A stretch of DNA of 64,000 bases from Chloroflexota bacterium (GTDB lineage: Bacteria > Chloroflexota > Dormibacteria > Dormibacterales > Dormibacteraceae). The notes under the pieces were generated by a model. It had not been told where the DNA came from. It ran no database searches and worked only from the letters and a program-made list of their open reading frames with translations. Where the stretch lies: assembly GCA_005882115.1 (NCBI GenBank), contig VBEG01000020.1, forward strand, positions 1 to 64,000, written 5' to 3'. Below are positions 24,015 through 32,671 of the stretch, piece by piece (within the stretch, counting starts at the first letter, position 1; each line of letters begins with the position of its first letter). Position numbers and translations under genes: made by a program.

Positions 24015-25724
24015 CTATTTGATGCCGGCGGCGGCAAGGCCCGCCGCGTGCGCCGCGGCCGCGTCCTGGCCCGCGTCGAGCACCTGCACGGCCGCCATCG
24101 CGAACGCGTGCGCTCGATGCTGGTCGAGGTTCAGGTCGATGTTCGCGAGGGAGAACCAGGCGCAGTAGGTCTGGCGGGTGTAGGACACGTTTTCCGGCGG
24201 ACGGCTCATCGCGGCCGTCGCCCACTGAACCGCCGTGGTCACATCCTTGCCGGTCGACAGGGCCTTGAACGCACCCTGAGCCGCCGCGTGGCACGCGCTC
24301 GCTGGAGCTCCTCCCCGCTTTGCCCAGGCGAACCACTCTGCGTACGAGCGATCCTCCGCCGTCGGCCCGCTTTCGACCTTGCCGTGAGGCCCTGATTTCC
24401 TGGGTTGTTCGACGACCTGCCAGGACGACTGGGCACCGCCCGGCTGCGCCGGCTGGGCCGGTTTGGCCGGCGCGGGCGGTAGCTTCGCGACCGGTAGCTG
24501 GCCACCTGCGACCGGCGGTGCAGGAGCAGGCGCGGGCTGCGGCGCCGGCGCCGGCTGGGCGGCCGGTTGCGAGGTGGTGTGCGGAACCTGCTCCTTGGGC
24601 GAGAACCAGGTCGGCGTACCGGGTTCAGCGGCCAGGGGCACCCGCGGCGCCCAGGCCGGCACGTTGATTGCCGAGGGCGACTTGGCCTGAGGCTGGCCGG
24701 GTCCAGCGGGCTCGGCCGGTGCCTTCGGCGCCCACGCCGGACGCGAAGGCGGTCCAGGCTGCGGAGGCGCGACGGGTTGGCCTGGCGCGGGGGCCACAAT
24801 CGGGGTCGGCGGCGCCGGTGGCGCGGGAGTCTTGGTGGGCGCCGGCATGGGTTCGGCTCGCGGAGGGACCGGCGACAAGGTGGGAGGTGTGGTTTCTGCG
24901 CGCGGCTTGACGGCTGGAGCCGCGGGCACGGTGGGCGCCTGCGCGGCGGCCGCCGGCGGAGTCGCGTCGAACGAGTCAGGCCAGCTCGGGATCGCCTGGG
25001 CGGGGATGTCGGGCTCGTCGAGCTCGGAGGGTGGCGGCCAGGCCGGCATCGCGTGCTCGGTTGGCGGCTCTGGCGGCCAGATGTCTGTCTCGACCGGCGG
25101 CGCCGGCGCGGAACCGGACGCCGGCGGCCAGGTGGACTTCAGAGCATCCGCCGCCACCGCTTTCGGGGGCTCGGTGATGAGCGCCACGGTCACCTCGGCT
25201 TCGACCCCCGGCGGTTCGGCGGCCTCGGCTTCGACTGCCGGCGGTTCGGCGGCCTCGGCTTCGACTGCCGGCGGTTCGGTGGCCTCGGCTTCGACTGCCG
25301 GCGGTTCGGTGCCCTCGGCTTCGACTTCCGGCGGTTCGGTGACCATAGGCTCGTCCGCCTGTAGTTGGGCCTCGGGCGGCTCTGTTTCCTCTACACCGGC
25401 CGCGTCCGCCCCAGGAGGTTCGCTGGTGACCGCTTCGGGGATCGACTCACCGGGATCGGTCGGCACGGTCTGAGCCCATTCGGGCGGCTTATCGGCGCCG
25501 TCGCCGTTGGTCGAGGCTTCAGTCTTCGACCAGTCCGGATCGCCTTTCTCCGCGGGGACGGCATCCGCCGGCTCGGTCGGATCGGCGGCCGGACCTGCGG
25601 GCCTCGTCTGCGCCCAGACGGGTCTGGTTTCGCTGGTCGGGACGGCGCGAACGGGCTCCTCGGTCGTCTCCGAGGAGTCGGTGGGCGGAGTTGAATCGCC
25701 AGACTCGGCGGGCTCGGTCTCCAA
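24015..25724 (-). CDS. Pro/Ala/Glu-rich protein with conserved C-terminal helical domain
   Basis: A 569-aa protein of unknown family. Residues 1-450 are low complexity: acidic E/P/A-rich in the first half, including five tandem copies of (T/A)EPPxVEAEx, then P/A/Q-rich. The last 115 residues are ordinary globular sequence: [20 protein letters not shown], ..[21 protein letters not shown].., [18 protein letters not shown] and an alanine-rich helix. That suggests a four-helix domain carried on a long flexible arm. There is no signal peptide or membrane helix. TTG start, 9 nt after a TAGACT box. The layout recalls the FHA protein at 10106-11656. Confidence 0.7.
   Translation of the reverse strand: METEPAESGDSTPPTDSSETTEEPVRAVPTSETRPVWAQTRPAGPAADPTEPADAVPAEKGDPDWSKTEASTNGDGADKPPEWAQTVPTDPGESIPEAVTSEPPGADAAGVEETEPPEAQLQADEPMVTEPPEVEAEGTEPPAVEAEATEPPAVEAEAAEPPAVEAEAAEPPGVEAEVTVALITEPPKAVAADALKSTWPPASGSAPAPPVETDIWPPEPPTEHAMPAWPPPSELDEPDIPAQAIPSWPDSFDATPPAAAAQAPTVPAAPAVKPRAETTPPTLSPVPPRAEPMPAPTKTPAPPAPPTPIVAPAPGQPVAPPQPGPPSRPAWAPKAPAEPAGPGQPQAKSPSAINVPAWAPRVPLAAEPGTPTWFSPKEQVPHTTSQPAAQPAPAPQPAPAPAPPVAGGQLPVAKLPPAPAKPAQPAQPGGAQSSWQVVEQPRKSGPHGKVESGPTAEDRSYAEWFAWAKRGGAPASACHAAAQGAFKALSTGKDVTTAVQWATAAMSRPPENVSYTRQTYCAWFSLANIDLNLDQHRAHAFAMAAVQVLDAGQDAAAAHAAGLAAAGIK
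25191..25340 (-). repeat. Five tandem 30-bp units in the Pro/Ala-rich gene
   Basis: The units encode [20 protein letters not shown] (twice), [10 protein letters not shown] and [10 protein letters not shown]. Near-identity at DNA level (the core gactgccggcggttcggt recurs) indicates recent slippage or unequal exchange, so copy number should vary among strains. Confidence 0.85.
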
Positions 25725-25733
25725 ATCGCAGTC

Positions 25734-25739
25734 AGTCTA
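25734..25739 (-). promoter_or_regulatory. -10 element TAGACT of Pro/Ala-rich gene
   Basis: TAGACT lies 9 nt before the TTG at 25724; no ribosome-binding site lies between. Same hexamer as the small RNA promoter. Confidence 0.45.
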
Positions 25740-25766
25740 ACTTCGGGATCTTGAGTTGTATCTGAG

Positions 25767-25791
25767 TAGAGCGGCGCGACGCGCCGCTCTA
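25767..25791 (-). terminator. Hairpin after the E1-alpha gene
   Basis: TAGAGCGGCGCG-A-CGCGCCGCTCTA is a 12-bp perfect palindrome just downstream of the last gene of the six-gene operon. It lacks a T-run on the minus strand, so it is a weak or factor-assisted terminator. Confidence 0.5.
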
Positions 25792-25798
25792 GCTCGGT

Positions 25799-26785
25799 CT
25801 AGGCAAAGACGTTTTTCAGCGCGTCCTCGGGTCGGGGATCGGGCTGCTGCTCAGCCCAGTCGGCCGCGTCCGACGCCTCCTTGTCGAGCGCCGCCTGGAC
25901 CTCCGCGGCGCTTTCCGCCGTGATCCACCCGCGCTCCACCAGCCACGCCTCAAAACGCGTGATCGGGTCGTGGCTGGCGGCCTCGCCGATCTCCTCTTTG
26001 GTCCGGTACTTGAGGTGGTTGTCCTCGGAGGTATGGGCGTTGATGCGCCAGATCTTGGCGTCAATCAGAGTCGGGCCTTCCCCGCCCCTCGCGCGGGCCA
26101 CCGCGTCGCGGGCGGCCTGGTAGGACGCGGGCACGTCCGTGCCGTCGATCGTCACGCCTCGGATCCCGTAGCCGGCCGCCCTGTCGGCGACGTTCGGGTT
26201 CGCCATCTGAAGGCGGATCGGGACCGAGATCGCGTAGCTGTTGTTCTCGCAGAGGAATACGACCGCCAACTTGTGCACCGCCGCGAAGTTGACACCCTCG
26301 TGGAACTCGCCCTGGCTCGTCGCGCCGTCGCCGAAGGTGCAAAGGGTCACCGTGTTCTCGCCCTTGAGCTTGGCGGCGTAGGCGATCCCCGCCGCCTTCG
26401 GGATCCAGCTCGCAACGACCTGAGACACCGGTGCGATGTGCAGCTTGTGATAGCTGTAGCAGCCGCCGGGGATGTTGCGGCCGGCAGACAGCGGATCGCC
26501 CGCCTTCGCGAAGACGGCCAGCATCCACTCCTTCATCGTCAGTCCGCGCACGATCGCGTTCGCGAGCCCGCGGTAATGAGGAACGAGCCAATCCTCGGAC
26601 GTCAACGCCGCCGTGGAGGCGACCTGGATGCCTTCATGTCCCCGACTCGAGCCGACGAACGGCGCGCGCCCTTGCTTCACCAGGATGTGCATGCGGTCGT
26701 CGAGCGCCTTGGCCATGCACATCCAGCGATGCAGGTTCAGGTACTCCTCACGCGTCGCGACGTCCGCACGGGTGGTCGTCGCCAT
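25799..26785 (-). CDS. Thiamine-dependent 2-oxoacid dehydrogenase E1 alpha subunit
   Basis: A 328-aa E1-alpha subunit of the pyruvate/branched-chain 2-oxoacid dehydrogenase family. GDGATSQGEFHEGVNFAAV...ENNSYAIS is the thiamine-pyrophosphate/Mg motif (GDG...N), HYRGLANAI precedes it and the C-terminal half has the phosphorylation-loop-like RINAHTSEDNH. Alone it cannot work: the beta subunit, E2 and E3 are absent from the window, so it must recruit them from elsewhere or act differently. ATG 26785 overlaps the upstream TGA by one base (TGATG), which decides the start; the ORF is open far upstream in a shadow. Last gene of the six-gene operon. Confidence 0.88.
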   Translation of the reverse strand: MATTTRADVATREEYLNLHRWMCMAKALDDRMHILVKQGRAPFVGSSRGHEGIQVASTAALTSEDWLVPHYRGLANAIVRGLTMKEWMLAVFAKAGDPLSAGRNIPGGCYSYHKLHIAPVSQVVASWIPKAAGIAYAAKLKGENTVTLCTFGDGATSQGEFHEGVNFAAVHKLAVVFLCENNSYAISVPIRLQMANPNVADRAAGYGIRGVTIDGTDVPASYQAARDAVARARGGEGPTLIDAKIWRINAHTSEDNHLKYRTKEEIGEAASHDPITRFEAWLVERGWITAESAAEVQAALDKEASDAADWAEQQPDPRPEDALKNVFA

Positions 26786-28161
26786 CAGGCTGTGAGCGCC
26801 TTCGCGATGTCGACCACTTCGTCCGCGGACAATCCCATGCGGTTCAGGTGATCGTAGTACCGGCGGTGGAAATCCGAGAAGTCGCTGCGCTCCGCTCGCT
26901 CCTCGCGGATGCGCTTCACCTCCGCGAGCACCTTCGCGACCAGCTCGGGCTCGGGGGCGATGCCCGCGTGGCGCAGCGCGTGCTCGATGACCAGGGCGCC
27001 AGAGTGCTTGCCGTACACGTATGTGATCTCCGCGCCGAGGTCGGCTGGAGAGATGAACTGGTAGATCGCCGGGTGGATGAGCATGCCCGCGGTGTGGATC
27101 CCTGACTCGTGGCTGAAGACGTCGAGTCCGATTCCCGGCTCGGTCGGCTGGACGGGGATCCCGCTCATCCGCTCCAGGCTTCGTGCCAGCGCGCGCAGCT
27201 TGTCGTACTTGAAGCCCGGGATCTCGATACCGAACAGGTAGCGCAGCTGCATGAGGACTTGATGCATCGGTGCGTTGCCGGTTCGCTCTCCGATGCCGTT
27301 GACGCTCGTGGTGAAAACCTCCGCGCCTGAACCCAGCGCCATCACCGTGTTCCACGCGCCGAGACCGAGGTCGTTGTGAAAGTGCACGACGAGCGGCGCG
27401 TCCGGCGCAGCCGCCTTGATCGTCGGTATGTACTCCCGCACCGCGAACGGTGAGTAGCAGCCCACTGTGTCAGGCGTCGACGGTCGCGTGCCGCCTGCCT
27501 TGAGGCCTTCGCGATGGATCTCGGCGATGTAGTCGACGTCGGCTCGGCTCCCATCCTCGCCGCCGAACTCGATCGATGTGGCGCCCTGCTCGCGCGCGTA
27601 CTTGATCGCCTCGCACATCATCCGCAGGTTGGCCTCGCGGTAGTAGGAGACGGGGAGCTCGAGCCACTCGGACTCGGGGATGCCATCGCGGTGGAGCAGC
27701 GTCTTGCCGAGCTTGTACTTGACGTGCAGGTCGGAGGCCGACGTGAAGATGAAGTACGTCACGTCGTCGCGCTTGTGGCCAAGCTTGTCTATCACGCGCA
27801 TGGTCGCGTCGATGTCGCCCTTGGTGGAGCGCATCATGCAGACGACCTCGAGGTCCTCTCTGAGCTCGCCGCGCCTGCGGCCCTCGAGCACCAGCCTCAG
27901 CGTCTCCCTCTCCCCTTCCGACACCGATGGAAAGCCGACGTCCATCACGTGCACGCCGATGTCGGAGAGCATCCGGGCCAGCTCGTACTTGTCCTTGGGC
28001 GTGATCGCGACGCCGGGCATCTGCTCGCCATCGCGCAGCGTGTCGTCGTAGATGCGGATCTTTTCCTCCGGGGGAAATTTCAGGTCGTGGGCGAAACGTT
28101 TGGGGTCGCGCGCCAGCTCTTCGAGCGGCTCTTGAAGCTCGACCGGCTTTATGTCATCCAC
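26785..28161 (-). CDS. 2-isopropylmalate/homocitrate synthase-family enzyme (LeuA-like)
   Basis: A 458-aa HMGL-like acyl-CoA condensing enzyme. DDTLRDGEQMPG carries the catalytic Arg-Asp and metal Asp, VHFHNDLGLG the two metal histidines and NGIGERTGNAP the glycine loop. It condenses acetyl-CoA with a 2-oxo acid. The TIM barrel plus communication region is present but the 100-120-residue LeuA regulatory dimer domain of feedback-inhibited isopropylmalate synthases is missing, so end-product inhibition by leucine is unlikely. Homocitrate, citramalate or other 2-oxo-acid extension remain possible. GTG start, overlapping leuD by 8 nt. Confidence 0.85.
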   Translation of the reverse strand: MDDIKPVELQEPLEELARDPKRFAHDLKFPPEEKIRIYDDTLRDGEQMPGVAITPKDKYELARMLSDIGVHVMDVGFPSVSEGERETLRLVLEGRRRGELREDLEVVCMMRSTKGDIDATMRVIDKLGHKRDDVTYFIFTSASDLHVKYKLGKTLLHRDGIPESEWLELPVSYYREANLRMMCEAIKYAREQGATSIEFGGEDGSRADVDYIAEIHREGLKAGGTRPSTPDTVGCYSPFAVREYIPTIKAAAPDAPLVVHFHNDLGLGAWNTVMALGSGAEVFTTSVNGIGERTGNAPMHQVLMQLRYLFGIEIPGFKYDKLRALARSLERMSGIPVQPTEPGIGLDVFSHESGIHTAGMLIHPAIYQFISPADLGAEITYVYGKHSGALVIEHALRHAGIAPEPELVAKVLAEVKRIREERAERSDFSDFHRRYYDHLNRMGLSADEVVDIAKALTA

Positions 28162-28696
28162 GCGAGGGGGTCATCTTCCGCCGCTCTTCGAGCTGCTTGC
28201 GCACCCACGGCACGAGCCCGCCCATGCGCAGCAGCTCGTTCATGAACTGGGGAAAGGCCTCGCAGCGATACTCGTCGCCCTTGGTGAAGTTGCGGATGAT
28301 GCCTTCTTCGAGGTCGACCTCCAGCTCGTCGCCCTCCTCGACCCCTTCCGCCGCCGGCGGCGACTGCAGGATGGGGTAGCCCATGTTGATCGCGTTGCGA
28401 AAGAAGATGCGCGCGAAGGAGTCGGCGACCACCAGCGAGATGCCCGCGCCGCGGATCGCGACTGGCGCGATCTCCCGCGACGACCCGCAGCCGAAGTTGG
28501 ATCCGCCGACCAGGATGTCGCCTTGCGTGACGCCGGTCGCCCACGTGTCGCGCCCGGGCACGCCTTCCATCGCGTGCTTGCCGAGCTCTTTCTCGTCCAG
28601 TGAGTAGATCGCGTACTTGGCCGGGATGATCTGGTCGGTGTCGACGTTGTCTCCAAACTTCCACGCCTTGCCACGGATGACCTTCGGGAGCGTCAT
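28154..28696 (-). CDS. leuD: 3-isopropylmalate dehydratase small subunit-like (LeuD family)
   Basis: A 180-aa swivelling small subunit of a LeuC/LeuD or homoaconitase pair. FGDNVDTDQIIPAKY and GGSNFGCGSSREIAP are the family motifs. The specificity loop after IIPAKY reads AIYSLDE; homoaconitases usually have YLRT here with an arginine for the extra carboxylate, whereas isopropylmalate isomerases have a hydrophobic YLVY-type loop. The missing arginine favours an isopropylmalate-like or other hydrophobic substrate. ATG 28696 overlaps the leuC TGA (ATGA). Confidence 0.87.
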   Translation of the reverse strand: MTLPKVIRGKAWKFGDNVDTDQIIPAKYAIYSLDEKELGKHAMEGVPGRDTWATGVTQGDILVGGSNFGCGSSREIAPVAIRGAGISLVVADSFARIFFRNAINMGYPILQSPPAAEGVEEGDELEVDLEEGIIRNFTKGDEYRCEAFPQFMNELLRMGGLVPWVRKQLEERRKMTPSRG

Positions 28697-29988
28697 CGAA
28701 TCCCCGCCGGCATGTGGTCTAGCACCTCGCTTGGGTGCGTGATCACGCCGGTAACCGCGCTCGCCGCGGCAACCGCTGGATTGGAGAGATAGACCTGCGC
28801 CTTGGGGTGGCCCATGCGGCCGGGGAAGTTGCGGTTGGTGGTGCTCAAGCAAATCTCGCCCTCGCCGAGCACGCCCATGTGACCGCCGAGGCAAGCGCCG
28901 CACGTCGCGGTCGTCCAGGCCGCGCCTGCCGCGAGGAACGTGCGGATCAAGCCTTCCTTCTCGGCCTGGATCGCGACCTGGTGTGAGGACGGCGTGATGA
29001 TCAGGCGCACTCCCGGCGCCACCTTGTGGTTTTCCAGCACGGCGGCTGCGCGGCGCAAGTCCGTGATACGCGAGTTGGTGCACGAGCCGATGAACACCTG
29101 GTCGAGTCTGGTGCCTGCGACCTCGGACAGCGGCGCGTAGTTGTCCGGCGACATGGGCTTGGCGACACCGAGCTCGACCTTCTCGACGTCGAACTCGAAC
29201 ACCTTCTCGTACTCCGCGTCGCGGTCGGAGGTCACCGGCGTGTACGGTCGTTTCGCGCGGCCGTCGAGGTACTCCTTGGTCACCTCGTCGAACTCCATGA
29301 TCCCGTTCTTCGCGCCGGCCTCGATTGCCATGTTGGTCATCGTCAGCCGAGCCTCCATGTCGATGTGCTTCAGCGCCTCGCCGGTGTGCTCCATCGCCTT
29401 GGACCGCGCGCCGTCGACGCCGATCTGGCCGATGACGTAGAGAATCAGGTCCTTCGCCTCGACCCACTCCTTCAGGCGGTTGTGATAGACGAACTTCAGT
29501 GTCTCTGGGACACGGAACCACAGCTCGCCCAACGCAAGCACGCAAGCAAGGTCGGTGGAACCGATCCCCGTCGCGAAATTGTTGAGCGCCCCGTAGGTGC
29601 AGGAGTGCGAGTCGGCCCCGACGACCAGCTCGCCCGGCAGCACGAGCCCGTTCTCAGGCAGCACGGTGTGGCAGATGCCGCCCTGGCCGACCTCGAAGTA
29701 CCACTTGATCCCCATGTCGTGCGAGAACTCGCGCGTCAGGCGGCCGAGCGTCGCGCTCGCGGCGTCCTTGGCCGGCTGAAAGTGGTCCTGTGTCACCGCG
29801 ACGCGATCGGGATCCCAAATCTTCTCCGCGCCCATCTGCTCGCGCATGATCTTTCCGGCGGGCGGGATGGTCAGATCGTGGCCCATCGCGAAATCGACCT
29901 GGGCCAGGACCAGGTCGCCGGGCCGCACGCTCTCGCGCCCGGCACCACGAGCCAGGATCTTCTCGGTCATCGTCATCGCCACGGTCAT
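28693..29988 (-). CDS. leuC: 3-isopropylmalate dehydratase large subunit-like (LeuC family)
   Basis: A 431-aa aconitase-superfamily large subunit of the short LeuC/HacA type (about 420 aa), which needs the separate small subunit encoded next. FIGSCTNSRITDLR and ATCGACLGGHMG carry the three cysteines that bind the 4Fe-4S cluster; VGADSHSCTYGALN is the substrate loop. It isomerises 2-alkylmalate to 3-alkylmalate via dehydration. The ATG follows the leuB stop without a gap (TAG ATG); ATGs at codons 5 and 7 are alternatives. Confidence 0.9.
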   Translation of the reverse strand: MTVAMTMTEKILARGAGRESVRPGDLVLAQVDFAMGHDLTIPPAGKIMREQMGAEKIWDPDRVAVTQDHFQPAKDAASATLGRLTREFSHDMGIKWYFEVGQGGICHTVLPENGLVLPGELVVGADSHSCTYGALNNFATGIGSTDLACVLALGELWFRVPETLKFVYHNRLKEWVEAKDLILYVIGQIGVDGARSKAMEHTGEALKHIDMEARLTMTNMAIEAGAKNGIMEFDEVTKEYLDGRAKRPYTPVTSDRDAEYEKVFEFDVEKVELGVAKPMSPDNYAPLSEVAGTRLDQVFIGSCTNSRITDLRRAAAVLENHKVAPGVRLIITPSSHQVAIQAEKEGLIRTFLAAGAAWTTATCGACLGGHMGVLGEGEICLSTTNRNFPGRMGHPKAQVYLSNPAVAAASAVTGVITHPSEVLDHMPAGIR

Positions 29989-31020
29989 CTAGTCCTTGAG
30001 CCTCTTCGCCACCGCGTCGCCGACTTCATGGGTCGACAGACTTCCGCCGAGATCGCGCGTGCATTCGCCTGCGCGGATGGCCGACTCGACCGCACCCTCG
30101 ATTGCGTTTGCCATTTCCGTGTGACCCAGGTGTCTAACCATCATAGATGCGCTCAGAATCGCCCCGATCGGGTTGACGACGCCACGGCCGGCGATGTCCG
30201 GCGCGGTCCCATGCACGGGCTCGAACAGGCCCCGTTTCGTCTCGGGGTTGATATTGCCGGAGGGTGCGATGCCCATCCCGCCGATCAGCTCCGCGGTCAG
30301 GTCGGACAGGATGTCGCCGAAGAGGTTGCCGGTGACGATGACGTCGAACTGCGTCGGGTCGCGTACCAGCTGCATCGCGGCCGCATCCACATAGAGGTGA
30401 CGGGTCTTGATGTCGGGACGCTTTTTGGCGATGGCCTTCCACTGCTGCTGCCAGAGCGCGCCGGCGTGCGTCATAGCGTTGGACTTGTCGACCATCACGA
30501 CCTCGCGCTGGGCGGCGCCGAATGCGTACTCGATGATCCGGGTCACCCCCAAGTATGTGTTGAGGTCTTCCTGGATCGCGACCTCGTCCTCGGTCCCCTT
30601 TTTGAAGCGACCACCCATGCCGACATAAAGGCCTTCAGTGTTCTCGCGGACGATCAAGAGGTCGATCTTGCGACGGTCCTCGCGGCGCAGCGGCGACAGC
30701 CTGTCGTGGTAGAGCTTGGCCGGCCGGAGGTTGACGTACAGGTCGAGCTCGAAGCGCAGGCGCAGCAGCACGCCGGCGAGGTAGGCGGCGTCGTTGAGGC
30801 GCGGGTCGCCCACGGCGCCGAAGAGGATGGAATCGGCCTTCTCGAGGTCGGCCCAGATCTGTGCAGGGATCGGCTCCCCGGTGCGCATGTACTGGTCGGC
30901 GTTGACCTCGTACTCCTGGAAATCGAAGCCGGCGCCGGCCGCGCGAAGGACCTTGATCGCCTCGGGGACGACCTCCTTGCCCGCACCGTCGCAGGGCAAG
31001 ACGGCGATGTGGCTAGGCAG
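29989..31020 (-). CDS. leuB: 3-isopropylmalate dehydrogenase-like (LeuB family), CTG start
   Basis: About 343 aa, NAD-dependent beta-decarboxylating dehydrogenase. Seen are ADSILFGAVGDPR, LLRLRFELDLYVNLRPAKLY with the substrate-binding arginines in the actinobacterial LeuB style, VDKSNAMTHAG and the NAD-loop GLFEPVHGTAPDIAG. It oxidises 3-alkylmalate to the chain-extended 2-oxo acid. The track starts at an internal TTG (30999), which would delete the first Rossmann strand. CTG 31020, in frame and overlapping the ligase stop, gives PSHIAVLPCDGAGKEV, the expected N-terminus, with AAGGAAG 9 nt upstream. No ATG/GTG/TTG fits. Confidence 0.85.
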   Translation of the reverse strand: MPSHIAVLPCDGAGKEVVPEAIKVLRAAGAGFDFQEYEVNADQYMRTGEPIPAQIWADLEKADSILFGAVGDPRLNDAAYLAGVLLRLRFELDLYVNLRPAKLYHDRLSPLRREDRRKIDLLIVRENTEGLYVGMGGRFKKGTEDEVAIQEDLNTYLGVTRIIEYAFGAAQREVVMVDKSNAMTHAGALWQQQWKAIAKKRPDIKTRHLYVDAAAMQLVRDPTQFDVIVTGNLFGDILSDLTAELIGGMGIAPSGNINPETKRGLFEPVHGTAPDIAGRGVVNPIGAILSASMMVRHLGHTEMANAIEGAVESAIRAGECTRDLGGSLSTHEVGDAVAKRLKD

Positions 31021-32527
31021 GGGTCGCTTCCTTCTCGCGCAGCTTGTAGCGCTGGATCTTGCCGGTCACGGTCTTGGGCAGGTCGGGCACGAACTCGATC
31101 AAGTGCGGGTACTGGAAGCGCTGGAGGCGCGACTTGCAGTGCTCCTGCAGCTCGGCGACAAGCGCGTCGCCGGTGACCGCGTCCTTCTTGGCGATGACGA
31201 ATGCCTTGATCCTCGTGAAGCCGTCTACCGACATGCCGACGACCGCGCTCTCGGCCACAGCCGGGTGCTCCAGCAGCGCAGACTCGATCTCGATCGGCGA
31301 GACCCACAGGCCGCTGACCTTGATCATGTCGTCGGAGCGGCCTTCGTACCAGTAGAAGCCGTCGCCGTCGACCCGGTAGCGGTCGCCCGTGAAGAACCAG
31401 TCGCCGAGGATCGAATGTTTCGACTTCTCGTGCTGCGCCCAGTAGAGGGCGAGCGCGCTGTCACCTTTCACGTACAGGTCGCCGGCCTCGCCTTGCGCGA
31501 CGGGTTGTCCCTCGACGTCGAGGATCTTCAGCTCGTATCCAGGGACCGGCTTGCCGCTCGAGCCTGGCCTCACGTCGTCGAGTCGGTTCGAGCAGTAGAT
31601 GTGCAGCATCTCGGTCGACCCGACGCCGTCGAGGATCGTAAGCCCGAAGGCGTCCTTCCAACGCCGCCAGACTTCGGCGGGCAGCGCCTCCGCGGCGGCC
31701 ACGCAATGCCTGATCGAGCCGAGGTTGCGGCTCTTCGCGCCTTCGAAGTTGAGGATCGCGTTGTAAAGAGTCGGCGCGGAAAAGAACAGGGTCGGTTTTC
31801 TCTTTTCGATCGTGTCCAGCACGGTCGCGGGCGTGTGCCGACCGGCGTGGAGGACGGTCGACGCGCCGACCCAGTAGGGAAAGGTGAGGTTGTTGCCGAA
31901 GCCGTAGGCGTGGAAGAGGCCCGTTGTCGAGAAGGTGGTGTCCTTGTCGGTGATGCCGAGCACCTGCTCGGCGTAGGTGACGCACGTGTAGGGGATGTCG
32001 TGCTGGAGGTGGACGACTGCTTTCGGCTTGCCGGTCGAGCCCGAGCTGTAGAGCCAGAAGGCCATATCGTCGCGGCGCGTGGGCGCGGCGACGATCTCCT
32101 GGTCCGGGACGACCTTGTCGGAGCGCAGGAGTTGGGGTTTTATCGGCGCCCTTGCCGCCGCGGGTGCGAGCTTTTCCTCCGTGTTGCCGTCGACGACGAT
32201 GACGCGTGCCAGGGAGTCCTCGATGTAGTGGTCGTAGTCCTCGCTTCGTTGGAGGAGCGGGTTCACGGGCACGGGGAGGGCGCCGATCCGGATCGCGCCG
32301 AGGAAGGCGGCGACCCAGCCGGGTGAGTCGTAACCCGCGATCAGGACGCGCTCCTCGCGCCTGACGCCGAGGTCGAGGAGGCTTCGGGCGGCGCCGTTGG
32401 TGAGGTTGAAGAGGTCGGAGTAGGAGAGGTCCGCGGTGGCGGTGTGGATGGCGATCTTGGCGGAGCGCTGGGGGAGGTTGCGCTCGATCAGGTCGGCGCC
32501 CACGTTGTAGCGGTCCGGCAGATCCAC
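31013..32527 (-). CDS. AMP-forming acid-CoA ligase, benzoate-CoA-ligase-like
   Basis: A 504-aa adenylate-forming enzyme. YSSGSTGKPKAVVH is the ATP P-loop, LDGVGSTEMLHIY is motif A5, TGDRYRVDGDGFYWYEGRSDDMIKVSG spans A7-A8, and PKTVTGKIQRYKLR carries the catalytic lysine. Features such as FHAYGFGNNLTFPYWVGA resemble benzoate- and hydroxybenzoate-CoA ligases, so an aromatic or short-chain carboxylate is a reasonable guess. GTG 32527 gives the natural N-terminus MDLPDRYNVGADL; the track ORF runs much further upstream through non-coding DNA. First gene of the six-gene operon. Confidence 0.85.
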   Translation of the reverse strand: MDLPDRYNVGADLIERNLPQRSAKIAIHTATADLSYSDLFNLTNGAARSLLDLGVRREERVLIAGYDSPGWVAAFLGAIRIGALPVPVNPLLQRSEDYDHYIEDSLARVIVVDGNTEEKLAPAAARAPIKPQLLRSDKVVPDQEIVAAPTRRDDMAFWLYSSGSTGKPKAVVHLQHDIPYTCVTYAEQVLGITDKDTTFSTTGLFHAYGFGNNLTFPYWVGASTVLHAGRHTPATVLDTIEKRKPTLFFSAPTLYNAILNFEGAKSRNLGSIRHCVAAAEALPAEVWRRWKDAFGLTILDGVGSTEMLHIYCSNRLDDVRPGSSGKPVPGYELKILDVEGQPVAQGEAGDLYVKGDSALALYWAQHEKSKHSILGDWFFTGDRYRVDGDGFYWYEGRSDDMIKVSGLWVSPIEIESALLEHPAVAESAVVGMSVDGFTRIKAFVIAKKDAVTGDALVAELQEHCKSRLQRFQYPHLIEFVPDLPKTVTGKIQRYKLREKEATPA

Positions 32528-32636
32528 CGTAAGGAAATCTTGGCACTTCCAGGAGGGGGACGGTGAAGAGGGTGACGGAGTGACGCTGGGCGCCCTAAAG
32601 CGTTGCCCGGCTGAATATAAATTTACCGCAAAATGC

Positions 32637-32665
32637 TTGCTTAATCGAACATTGTTTTGTAGTCT
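32637..32665 (+). promoter_or_regulatory. Promoter of HNH gene, TTGCTT-17-TAGTCT
   Basis: TTGCTT and TAGTCT are 17 nt apart and the -10 ends 6 nt before the ATG at 32672, predicting a leaderless mRNA. It lies in an A/T-rich island between the divergent ligase operon and the HNH gene; the rest of 32528-32636 holds no gene. Confidence 0.6.
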
Positions 32666-32671
32666 GATTGC

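Noticed and set aside
29026-31176. 716-aa plus-strand ORF
   Set aside because: Antisense to leuC and leuB; composition is shadow-like (His/Asp/Arg-rich) with no domain.
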